Part shown: positions 5,554 to 12,480 of the stretch, piece after piece
Layout of the letters: each line of letters starts with the position of its first letter
Position numbering within the stretch: position 1 is the first letter of the stretch
NCBI GenBank assembly: GCA_964605095.1
Contig: CAZSBS010000115.1
Coordinates: 1 to 14,596 of the forward strand
Direction of reading: 5' to 3'
Length of the DNA stretch: 14,596 nucleotides
Source: JAUWQU01 sp964605095
GTDB taxonomy: Bacteria > Planctomycetota > Phycisphaerae > SM23-33
Made by a program: the position numbers and the translations under genes
The notes under the pieces: generated by a model
What the model was told of the DNA's origin: nothing
Databases searched by the model: none
Seen by the model: only the letters and a program-made list of their open reading frames with translations

Positions 5554-8430
5554 TTACCAGTCGAACGTCTTCTGCCAGGCCGCTTTGGCCTCGGCGGCGG
5601 GCAGGTCGATTACCGTGCCGGCCTGGCCCTTTATCACAACCCGGCCGGTGCCGGTCACCTTGCCGACCTCGCCTACGGGGGAGTCCTTGACGATTCGCAT
5701 GAAGGCGTCGTACTTGTCCGGCGCGACCTCGACGAGGAACCGCCCAGCCGACTCCGCGAACAGGCGGGCCTGGTCGCCGACGGAGTTATCGGTTGTCGCC
5801 GCGGCGGCCAGATCGAGCTCGACTCCGAGCCCGCCGGAGAACGCCATTTCCGCGGCCGCGACGGCCAGGCCGCCCTCGCTGAGGTCGTGGCAGCTCCGCA
5901 CGGCGCCGGCCTCGATCGCAGCCTGGATGGCCCGCATGACCTTCAGGTTGGTTGGCAGGTCCACCGGCGGCACGTCGTTGCCTGTCTGGAGGCCCTCGAC
6001 GATCAGGTAGTGGCTTCCACCGAGTTGCGGTCCGGTCCGGCCGAGCAGGAGCAGGAAGTTGCCTGCCGCCTTGGCGTCGGCGGTGACGCACCGCGAGACA
6101 TCGTCGATCACGCTTATCGCGGAGATCAGCAGCGTCGCGGGGATCGCGATGGTCTCGCCGCCCTCGGTCTGGAACTCGTTGTTGAGCGAGTCCTTGCCGG
6201 ATATGAACGGCGTGGAGTAGCCCATCGCGGCGTCGAGGCAGCCCTTGGCGGACTGGACGAACGTGCCCATCCGGTCGGGCTTGTTGCAGTTGCCCCAGCA
6301 GAAGTTGTCCAGGATGGCGGTGCGGTCGAGGTTGGCCCCGACACACACGGCGTTTCGCAGCGCCTCATCCACGGCGTGCAGGGCGCTCTGGTATGGGTCC
6401 AGGTCGCCGAGGCGCGGGTTCATCCCGCACGAGATCACCACGCCCTTTCGGCTGGAGAGCACCGGGCGTATCACGGCCGCGTCGCCGGGCCCGTCCTCGC
6501 CGACGCCCACCAGCGGCTTGATCGCGCTGCCGCCCTGGACCTCGTGGTCGTACTGGCGGATGATCCATTCCTTGCTGGCGACGTTCGCGGCTGAGAGAAT
6601 CGCCAGCAGCACGTCGTTGTAATTCTTGCGGGCCTTCGGGGCGGGGCTGGGCCGGTCGATCTTCTCATACACAGCCGGCTTGGTCGGACGGGGGCAACCC
6701 TCGTGCAGCAGGCTCATATCGAGCTCGCCGACGAGCTGGCCGGCGTAGTACAGCCTCAGCATGCGGTTCTCGGTGCCGTACGTGCCGATGACGGTCGCCT
6801 CGACTCCCTCATCGCCGAATACCTTGAGTATCCGCTCGACGTTTTGGGGCGGCACGGCCAGGACCATTCGCTCCTGCGCCTCGGAGATCCACGTCTCGGC
6901 GTAGGTCAGTCCGGCGTACTTGAGGGGGATGCGGTCGATGTGGACCTCGGCGCCGGTGGTCTCGCCCATCTCGCCGACGGCGCTGGAAAGCCCGCCGGCG
7001 CCGCAGTCGGTGATGCATGAATAGAGCTCCAGGTCGCGGGCCTGGACGAGCGTGTCGAGCGTCTTCTTTTCCGTGATGGCGTTGCCGATCTGCACGGCGT
7101 GGGAGAACTCCGTCTCGTGCTGGTGCGTGAGTTCGCCGCTGCTGAACGTCGCCCCGTGGATGCCGTCTCGCCCGGTCCGCCCGCCGACGCAGACGATCGC
7201 GTCGCCCGGGGCGGGCTTGCGCTTGCGGCACTTGTCGATCGGCAGCATGCCGACAGTTCCGCAGAAGACCAGCGGGTTGCCCAGGTACTTCTCGTCGAAA
7301 TACACCGCGCCGTTGACCGTCGGAATGCCCATGCGGTTGCCGTAGTCGCGAACGCCGCCGACCACGCCGCGCATCACCCGCCGCGGATGAAGCACGCCCT
7401 TGGGCACCGCGTCGAGCGGCATGTCCGGCGGGCCGAAACAGAAGATGTCCGTGTTGGCGACCGGCTCGGCCCCAAGGCCCGTGCCCATCGGGTCGCGGAT
7501 GACCCCGCCGATCCCGGTGGCTGCGCCGCCGTAAGGCTCGATCGCCGATGGGTGATTGTGCGTCTCGACCTTGAAGCACACCGCGTGGGCGTCGTCGAAC
7601 TCGATCACGCCCGCGTTGTCCTCGAAGACGCTCAGGCACCACGGCTTGGCCAGGTCCTTGGTCGCCTTGAAGACCGTGGACTTTATCAGGTTATCGAACC
7701 GCTCGACCTCGCGCCCGGAATTGTCCCGCACGAGAACGTCGCTGCGGAACGTCTTGTGGATGCAGTGCTCCGACCACGTCTGGGCGATCATCTCCAGCTC
7801 GACATCCCGCGGCTCGCGCCCGATGCGGCTAAAATAGTCCTGAATCGCCTTCATCTCCGTGATGTTGAGGAACATCTCGTTGTCGGCGGCGAGCTTGACC
7901 AGGGCCTGGTCGTCGAGCTCGCGGATTGGCACGTCGACAATCTTCAGCTCGTAGCCCCGGCCATGAACTTCCGGCGGCCTGTGCGCGGCGTAGTGGATGT
8001 CCTCGATGACGGGGTTGGCCAGCAGCCGGCGGGCGATTGCCTCGCGGGTTGCGTCGTCGACATCGCCGCCAAGCTCGTACCGCCGGCCCGTGCGAACAGA
8101 GGTTATCGCCAGCCCCATATCGCGGATCGCCTGCTCGGTGGATGCCGCCACCGGGTCCATCACGCCGCCCTTGAGGTGAACCTCGATGACGCACAGGCCG
8201 GTGTCGTCGCCATCGTCGACGCGGTACTGCTCGATGACGGGGTCGGCCAGGAGGTCCTCAGCCGCCTGGCGGACCTGCTCGGCAGAGAGGTCCCCAGCCA
8301 GGAAGAACAGCCTCGCCGAGCGGACCTGGCTTACGGCCTCTATGCCCAGTTCGCGGATTTGCGCGAGCACACCTTCGGCATGCGGGTCGCCGAAGCCTTC
8401 TTTGGATCGTATGTCAATGCGATGAATCAT
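5554..8430 (-). CDS. purL: FGAM synthase synthetase subunit with two N-terminal PurS-like domains (PurS-PurS-PurL)
   Basis: This 958-residue cytosolic ATP-dependent ligase converts FGAR to FGAM with ammonia from PurQ. Residues 1-72 and 80-147 each read like a PurS subunit: KEGFGDPHAEG...LLADPVIEQY in the first, and LKGGVMDPVAAS...LLANPVIEDI in the second. The PurL core follows, with WSEHCIHKTF (219-228), ETHNHPSAIEPYGGAATG (289-306), a metal- and ATP-site GDAAVI stretch (649-654), SGKDSLNNEF (744-753) and SCHDLSEGGL (846-855). Ordinary small PurL is about 740 residues and works with a separate PurS dimer. Here the PurS pair is built in, and no separate purS lies next to purQ. The organisation is intermediate between the PurS/Q/L complex and the single-chain large PurL. 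No glutaminase domain is present. AGGA lies only 2 nt and AAGGA 13 nt before the ATG, so initiation may be weak, but the PurS fold starts at Met1. The stop is TAA. Confidence 0.95.
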   Translation of the reverse strand: MIHRIDIRSKEGFGDPHAEGVLAQIRELGIEAVSQVRSARLFFLAGDLSAEQVRQAAEDLLADPVIEQYRVDDGDDTGLCVIEVHLKGGVMDPVAASTEQAIRDMGLAITSVRTGRRYELGGDVDDATREAIARRLLANPVIEDIHYAAHRPPEVHGRGYELKIVDVPIRELDDQALVKLAADNEMFLNITEMKAIQDYFSRIGREPRDVELEMIAQTWSEHCIHKTFRSDVLVRDNSGREVERFDNLIKSTVFKATKDLAKPWCLSVFEDNAGVIEFDDAHAVCFKVETHNHPSAIEPYGGAATGIGGVIRDPMGTGLGAEPVANTDIFCFGPPDMPLDAVPKGVLHPRRVMRGVVGGVRDYGNRMGIPTVNGAVYFDEKYLGNPLVFCGTVGMLPIDKCRKRKPAPGDAIVCVGGRTGRDGIHGATFSSGELTHQHETEFSHAVQIGNAITEKKTLDTLVQARDLELYSCITDCGAGGLSSAVGEMGETTGAEVHIDRIPLKYAGLTYAETWISEAQERMVLAVPPQNVERILKVFGDEGVEATVIGTYGTENRMLRLYYAGQLVGELDMSLLHEGCPRPTKPAVYEKIDRPSPAPKARKNYNDVLLAILSAANVASKEWIIRQYDHEVQGGSAIKPLVGVGEDGPGDAAVIRPVLSSRKGVVISCGMNPRLGDLDPYQSALHAVDEALRNAVCVGANLDRTAILDNFCWGNCNKPDRMGTFVQSAKGCLDAAMGYSTPFISGKDSLNNEFQTEGGETIAIPATLLISAISVIDDVSRCVTADAKAAGNFLLLLGRTGPQLGGSHYLIVEGLQTGNDVPPVDLPTNLKVMRAIQAAIEAGAVRSCHDLSEGGLAVAAAEMAFSGGLGVELDLAAAATTDNSVGDQARLFAESAGRFLVEVAPDKYDAFMRIVKDSPVGEVGKVTGTGRVVIKGQAGTVIDLPAAEAKAAWQKTFDW

Positions 8431-8483
8431 TGTCCTGCTTTCGTCCTTGTTCGCCGACGCCGAACTCGCGTCTGATGCGAAGC

Positions 8484-8512
8484 ATTCTAACGGGGGCAGA
8501 TGGGTGGGGCAA
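8484..8512 (-). promoter_or_regulatory. Candidate sigma70-type promoter of purL
   Basis: On the minus strand TTGCCC (8512-8507), a 17-bp spacer and TAGAAT (8489-8484) match the consensus in three and five of six positions. It lies in the 131-bp gap between the HD gene and purL, giving a leader of roughly 45-50 nt. It would let purL be expressed independently of the upstream pair. No riboswitch fold is visible in so short a leader. Confidence 0.45.
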
Positions 8513-8561
8513 TCAGATTCAAAACAGGCCGTGCCGGAGAATGCTCACGGGATGCCGTCGC

Positions 8562-9869
8562 CTAAGAAAGGGCTTCTTTCAAGGCTTCCTTGTGCTCTTC
8601 CGGGCAATAGTATTGGACAAACTGATCGTCTTTTCTGGTCACGGCTTGGAGTCGCGTTAGTTCCCTCGCTATATCGCGCAGGCCTTCAAGATAAATGGGT
8701 TGAGCATTATCTATATCAGTCCACTGATACGGCTTATAGGCATCCACGCCACCTTCATCTCGCAGGAGGTAACAACGGGGCGCAATAGCCTCGTTCCCGC
8801 CGGACCGGGCAAGTATTCCCTCTGCTTTCGATGCCTTGTCGTGCGCATCAAAGAAGTCCGTAATTGTCAGCCTGACCGGAATAGCTTTGAATCCGCGGCG
8901 GCAAAGGAATCGGGCGGAAAGATCTGCCAAGACCGGCTCGGTGGAAAGGGACCAACGATCAAGCTGATAAAGAACGTGATATTCCTGAAGTTGCGAGTAT
9001 TGGGTTACTGTTGGCGTACCTTCAGGGCTCAGGAACACCCGCAAGGGATCCAGAACAGGGATATTCTCGCCATCCTGCAAAAGTTGCCTTGCCCGTCGCC
9101 AGATAGCCTGCAAGAGTTTCTCGTACCCCCTGGTGCATGGGTGGAAATACACGCTCTTGTACATGTAATAGCGAGCGAAGACGTACTCCTCCAACGCATA
9201 TTTCGTCTTGTCTGGCCACACCGGGAACTTCACAGGCTCGATCTGGCCTTTTTCTGCTTGAAGCGATGCTTCCACAGCCATAGTGTGAATCAGTCGGTAG
9301 AAGTCAAAATTGCCATGTCTCACGCCAGTAAAATGGCTGTCCCTCATAAGGTAATCCATTCGGTCAACATCAAGCTGGCTTGAGATCAGTGATCGCTGCC
9401 AATAGGGTATGCTTCCTTTTTCCTTCCCCAGAAGCGCGGCTACTCGGTCCGCAAGCCCTCTTTTCTGAAGGACGCGATTCACCCCGGTCCCGCTGTCTAG
9501 GATAATTCGACGGGACCAGTTTTCGTGATCATCTCCCCATTGAGATTCCAGCAGGTGGGAGAAAGGGCCGTGTCCAACGTCATGCACTACCGCAACGGCA
9601 AGAAGGGCGTCCCGCTCCTCCGGGTCGAGTGCAGCGCCCTCCACACATTCCAGGTGTCGAAGGACTTCCTTCATCAAATGCATGACGCCGAGGGAGTGCG
9701 AAAACCGAGTGTGAGTTGCCCCGGGGTAGACCAGATAGGTTACACCCAGTTGGTGGATGTGCCGAAGCCGCTGCATCTCAGGCGTGTCCAGCAACTCCAG
9801 TAGCCACCGGTCATCGCCGTTGATGGAAATATAATCGTAAACGGGGTCGCGAATTATCTTCGGCTTCAT
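8562..9869 (-). CDS. HD-domain phosphohydrolase (SAMHD1/dGTPase-like, YwfO-type)
   Basis: This 435-residue protein begins with IRDPVYDYISI, typical of this HD subfamily. Metal-binding residues are in place: His58 in RFSHSLGVMHL, His96-Asp97 in VVHDVGHGPFSHLLE, and Asp169 in LDVDRMDYLMRDSHFTG. Tyr173 and Asp177 correspond to substrate-site residues of SAMHD1 (alignment from memory). Family members hydrolyse dNTPs to deoxynucleosides and triphosphate, so dNTPase activity is predicted but substrate preference is unknown. There is no signal peptide. The start at 9869 follows AAGGGGGGCGGGG; the open frame further upstream would overlap the preceding gene. The stop of the YwgA-like gene lies 17 bp upstream, implying co-transcription. 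Base composition is much lower in GC than purL or pgi (hand counts of 60-bp lines: 42%, 53%, 58%), suggesting transfer. The stop is TAG. Confidence 0.88.
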   Translation of the reverse strand: MKPKIIRDPVYDYISINGDDRWLLELLDTPEMQRLRHIHQLGVTYLVYPGATHTRFSHSLGVMHLMKEVLRHLECVEGAALDPEERDALLAVAVVHDVGHGPFSHLLESQWGDDHENWSRRIILDSGTGVNRVLQKRGLADRVAALLGKEKGSIPYWQRSLISSQLDVDRMDYLMRDSHFTGVRHGNFDFYRLIHTMAVEASLQAEKGQIEPVKFPVWPDKTKYALEEYVFARYYMYKSVYFHPCTRGYEKLLQAIWRRARQLLQDGENIPVLDPLRVFLSPEGTPTVTQYSQLQEYHVLYQLDRWSLSTEPVLADLSARFLCRRGFKAIPVRLTITDFFDAHDKASKAEGILARSGGNEAIAPRCYLLRDEGGVDAYKPYQWTDIDNAQPIYLEGLRDIARELTRLQAVTRKDDQFVQYYCPEEHKEALKEALS

Positions 9870-9886
9870 GCCCCGCCCCCCTTCTT

Positions 9887-10417
9887 TCAGTCCTTGGGTG
9901 GAGCGTAATGCCCGGCAATTTCCTCCGCCTCGTCCAGGACGCTTGCATTGGGCATGACATTCTTGAATTCGGCGGTCATAGCTCTTGCCTGTGCCACCGT
10001 AACATTTCTGACAAAGCGATAGAATGCCACCGTGGAAGCCAACTCCAGCGTCCAAAGCGGCTCGGCCAGCAATGCCTGGAATTGGCGGACAAAACCGGAA
10101 ACTCGCTCGCAAGCGGCCTTGCCTTCCGCCTTGGTTTCATAATCGGTCAGCATCACCTTGCCTTTTTCGGTGACCTTGTAGGAATAACTGGCGCCCATTG
10201 GATTGGGAATTTCCGTTTCCGCCAGGACTTTCGATTGGGTCAGAAGGTCGGTTGCCTCGGCTACGTCGCGCGAAAATGGCCCGTAGTAATGAAGGCAGTA
10301 TTCGGCATCCATCTTCAGGCCAGCCAGTTGAAGCAAAAACACGCACTTATGCAGGCGCTTGCGCGTATCGACTCCTCCCACAGAGTCGATCAGCTTTGTA
10401 AGAGCGTACATGTCCAT
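9887..10417 (-). CDS. YwgA-like small protein paired with the HD phosphohydrolase
   Basis: This 176-residue protein resembles the uncharacterised YwgA family. It has KLIDSVGGVDTRKRLHKCVFLLQ (positions 8-30, shown by its basic RKRLHK core), then LHYYGPFSRDVAEATDLL (42-59) and a short beta-rich YSYKVTEKGKVML stretch (78-90). Together these suggest a winged-helix fold. The C-terminal half (100-170) is helical. The HxYGPFS motif also recalls the Panacea/DUF4065 antitoxin group, but the resemblance is loose. The start at 10417 has AAAGGA 7 nt upstream. It is followed after 17 bp by the HD gene, so the two probably form one unit; I recall ywgA lying near ywfO (HD protein) in Bacillus subtilis, which supports a functional pair. 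The role may be DNA binding or control of the HD enzyme, which is unproven. GC is about 50% in the counted line. Confidence 0.7.
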   Translation of the reverse strand: MDMYALTKLIDSVGGVDTRKRLHKCVFLLQLAGLKMDAEYCLHYYGPFSRDVAEATDLLTQSKVLAETEIPNPMGASYSYKVTEKGKVMLTDYETKAEGKAACERVSGFVRQFQALLAEPLWTLELASTVAFYRFVRNVTVAQARAMTAEFKNVMPNASVLDEAEEIAGHYAPPKD

Positions 10418-10474
10418 AGCAGAGTCCTTTTCTGACGCGACTTGTTTTGAGTTGCCCAGTACTGATTCCCGAAC

Positions 10475-10505
10475 ATAATACTAACTCAATGCCCGCCAAA
10501 GTCAA
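10475..10505 (-). promoter_or_regulatory. Candidate sigma70-type promoter of the ywgA-HD pair
   Basis: On the minus strand TTGACT (10505-10500, five of six) is followed after 16 bp by TAGTAT (10483-10478), or after 19 bp by TATTAT (10480-10475). It lies about 60 bp upstream of the YwgA-like start, in an AT-rich stretch unlike the neighbouring DNA. It is the most consensus-like promoter in the window and supports separate expression of the pair from pgi. Confidence 0.5.
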
Positions 10506-10664
10506 GCGAAATCAAAAGCCGGCCGCAGACACAATCGCCCTTGCCCCCATAGGGGCCAAAGGCAACCGCACCAACCACTATATATTGGGGCTTGCCTGGC
10601 GAAAACTTTTTTCTGATTTTTCTGGCGCTGCGGTGCCGCGGCATTGGGGCGCGGCGCCTGCCCT
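10506..10664. other. Gap between pgi and the ywgA-HD unit with two hairpins
   Basis: TTGCCCCCATAGGGGCCAA (10541-10559) forms a stem with one mismatch and an ATA loop. TGCCGCGGCA (10634-10643) is a perfect palindrome inside a larger GGCGC...GCGCC stem. The T-rich stretch near 10608-10622 is on the plus strand, so the pgi transcript would show A-runs there rather than a U-tract. No gene is supported in this gap, and no convincing pgi terminator was found. Confidence 0.4.
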
Positions 10665-12062
10665 CTACACAACAAACTTCTCGTCGATCTGGGCGAAGGG
10701 TGCGATTTCCTTTGCCATGGCCTCGTATCCGTCGCGGCCCATCAGGGCGAAGGTGGCCTTTTTGCCGAGTTCGACGGCCGGCTGGTCGTATGGGTTGATG
10801 TTCAGCAGTTCGCCGGCCAGGCTTGTGGTGAACTCGTAGAGGTAGATGAACTCACCGACGGTGTGCGGCGTGATCTCGTCAAAGCGGATCGTCACGCTGG
10901 GCCGCTTCGAGCAGGCCAGGGCGTACTCGGTGGCGGCCTTCTCGGCGTTGAGCAGTGTGCCCAGGTCGGCCTTGCGAAGGTACGCCAGGCCGGGCACGTC
11001 GCCGAAGACATCCGGCACGGCCAGCTCGCGGGGCTGTTTGGCGACTTCCAGGAAGACCGTCAGCTTGTCGTTTGGCCCCTCGCGGTAGAGCTGGACCTGG
11101 CTGTGCTGGTCGGTCGTGCCGAGCGCCTTGATCGGCGTGGCGCCGGCGAAGACCTCCTTGCCGGCGCGGTCGTGCTGCTTGCCGAGGGACTCGGCCCAGA
11201 GCTGGCGGTACCAGTCGGCCAGCAGGTACAGGCGGTTGGAGTAGGGCATCATCACGTGCATGATCTTGCCCTTGGCGGCCGCAAGGTGCGTGATAGCGGC
11301 CAGGACGGCGGCGGGGTTTTCCCGCCACTTGGGGTTCTCGGTGCGTTTTTTCATGGCTGCGGCGCCGGCGAGCAGTTGGTCGATGTCGATTCCGCACATG
11401 GCCGCGCTGAACAGGCCGACGGGCGAGAGCACGCTGAATCGTCCGCCGACGTCGCCGGGGACTTCGAGCGTCGCGTATCCGTCGGCCTTGGCGATGTCGT
11501 GCAGGGTGCCCTTTTTGGCGTCGGTGGTCGCGACGATCCGCGAGGCGAAGCTGGCGCCGAGCTTGTCCTTGAGGGCTTGGCGGAAGATCATGAACTGGCT
11601 GGCGGTCTCGGCCGTCTCGCCGGACTTGCTTATCACGTTGACGCACGTGGTGGCCAGGCGCGGGCCGATGAAGTCCAGCACGTCGGAGACCATGGCGGGG
11701 TCCACGTTGTCCAGCACGAAGAGCCGCGGGCCGGGGCGCTTGGCGTCGGGCAGCAGGTTGTACGTCGCGGGGTTAAGCGCGGCCTGGAGGGCGATGTTGC
11801 CCAGTGCGCTTCCGCCGATGCCAAGCACGATCAGGTCCGTCGTGGCGGGGCGGAACTTGTTGGCCAGGGCCTTGACCGAGTCCGGATAAGTCTTGTTCGC
11901 GGGCAGGCCGGCATAACCGAGCTTGCCGCCCGTACACTGTGCGATTACGGCCTTGAGGGCCTTGCCCATCGCCCGCGATATCCCCGAGAGGTCCGCCTTC
12001 GTGATGCCGTGCCTGGACCCGACCGATGCGTCCGTGGCGTTTTTCCAGTAAAGCGTAAGCAT
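10665..12062 (-). CDS. pgi: Glucose-6-phosphate isomerase
   Basis: The 465-residue enzyme interconverts glucose 6-phosphate and fructose 6-phosphate in the cytosol. Motifs in order: GIGGSALGN (81-89), the phosphate loop SKSGET (145-150), family signature 1 DVGGRFSVLSPVGL (204-217), WAESLGK (289-295, catalytic Glu291), TDQHSQ (317-322, His320) and signature 2 NPYDQPAVELGK (423-434, catalytic Lys434). The length fits the short bacterial Bacillus-like type rather than the roughly 550-residue E. coli or animal type. The start at 12062 has GAGGA 7 nt upstream. It follows the glycoside hydrolase gene on the same strand after a 402-bp repeat-bearing gap, so it is probably transcribed separately, and it precedes the low-GC ywgA-HD unit. 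The stop is TAG. Confidence 0.96.
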   Translation of the reverse strand: MLTLYWKNATDASVGSRHGITKADLSGISRAMGKALKAVIAQCTGGKLGYAGLPANKTYPDSVKALANKFRPATTDLIVLGIGGSALGNIALQAALNPATYNLLPDAKRPGPRLFVLDNVDPAMVSDVLDFIGPRLATTCVNVISKSGETAETASQFMIFRQALKDKLGASFASRIVATTDAKKGTLHDIAKADGYATLEVPGDVGGRFSVLSPVGLFSAAMCGIDIDQLLAGAAAMKKRTENPKWRENPAAVLAAITHLAAAKGKIMHVMMPYSNRLYLLADWYRQLWAESLGKQHDRAGKEVFAGATPIKALGTTDQHSQVQLYREGPNDKLTVFLEVAKQPRELAVPDVFGDVPGLAYLRKADLGTLLNAEKAATEYALACSKRPSVTIRFDEITPHTVGEFIYLYEFTTSLAGELLNINPYDQPAVELGKKATFALMGRDGYEAMAKEIAPFAQIDEKFVV

Positions 12063-12464
12063 GGTTCATTCCTCGTAATGCACTTCGCATGAGCGGCCAC
12101 GCCTCCGCGCGGCGCTCTTAAGCAGAGAAAGGGTATCGTCTCGGGCGGGGAATTTCCAGCCCCCAGCAAAGTCCGGCGGGAAAGGATTGCGGATTAACCG
12201 CACAGACGCAAGCCAGCTACGGGTTACGGAGGGCGTCTGATAATTCAAGGCGGCCTCGGCGGTTTGGGTGCCGTGCTTCGCGGAGTCCTTTAGGACGACG
12301 CAACCACGCCTTGGATGTGCCTGGCGCCAAATCCACCTTTCCGGGCCGAAAGACATGGTTGCGAGTCCCCGCGGGACTCGCGAACCACGGCACCCACACG
12401 AAATTATCGGACACTCTCGGTTACCCGGCTTCGCCTTCCCCGGCGCGCCGGGGTGGCAAGTGGG
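12063..12464. other. 402-bp gap upstream of pgi with palindromic elements
   Basis: The part next to pgi (12063-12185) shows no strong promoter by eye. Around 12188-12239 lie the palindrome GCGGATTAACCGC and a 7-bp stem CAGACGC...GCGTCTG. A larger branched inverted repeat occupies 12265-12396, and a perfect GC palindrome lies at 12438-12453 beside the end of the glycoside hydrolase gene. Short open frames here are repeat translations. No gene is supported. Confidence 0.5.
12265..12396. repeat. Branched (cloverleaf-like) inverted repeat element
   Basis: The outer arms TGGGTGCCGTG (12265-12275) and CACGGCACCCA (12386-12396) are perfect complements. Pairing can continue inward to GCGGAGTCC against GGACTCGCG with mismatches. 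Inside, GCGAGTCCC-CGC-GGGACTCGC (12361-12381) is a perfect 9-bp hairpin, and GGAGTCCTTTAGGACGACGC (12282-12301) is an imperfect one. Inner GCAACCACG and CATGGTTGC also match, so the element can adopt two competing folds. No coding capacity is present. Confidence 0.6.
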
Positions 12465-12480
12465 CTACCGGCTGCCGTAG
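12421..12480. repeat. GC palindrome and CTACCGGC repeat at the end of the glycoside hydrolase gene
   Basis: CCCCGGCGCGCCGGGG (12438-12453) is a perfect 16-bp palindrome 11 bp beyond the TAG stop of the minus-strand hydrolase gene. The stop itself (12465-12467) sits in GGGCTACCGGCTGCCG, a motif shared with the repeat at the end of the YkgJ-family gene. The palindrome could act as a transcript end, but no U-run follows. Confidence 0.45.

Noticed and set aside
7099..8475. Long plus-strand open frame opposite purL (458 codons), and another at 5473-6594
   Set aside because: They are antisense shadows created by high third-position GC in purL; composition is Arg/Ala/Val/Asp-rich with no domain.
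9870..10112. N-terminal extension of the HD protein to 516 residues
   Set aside because: It overlaps the YwgA-like gene on the same strand in another frame and lacks family similarity; the domain starts at MKPKIIRDP.
9887..10417. Classic Panacea (DUF4065) antitoxin of a toxin-antitoxin pair
   Set aside because: The similarity is limited to the HxYGPFS region, and the partner is a large HD enzyme rather than a small toxin; the YwgA family fits better.
10605..10625. T-rich run beside a GC hairpin as a pgi terminator
   Set aside because: The T-run is on the plus strand; the pgi transcript would carry A there, so it does not fit intrinsic termination of pgi.
10644..12092. Plus-strand open frame of 482 codons opposite pgi
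   Set aside because: It is an antisense shadow of pgi, Gly/Val/Leu-rich, with no motif.
269..12467. TAG recoded as an amino acid
   Set aside because: FolP, PurQ and Pgi all end at normal family lengths at TAG, and reading beyond the stops gives repeat sequence without homology.
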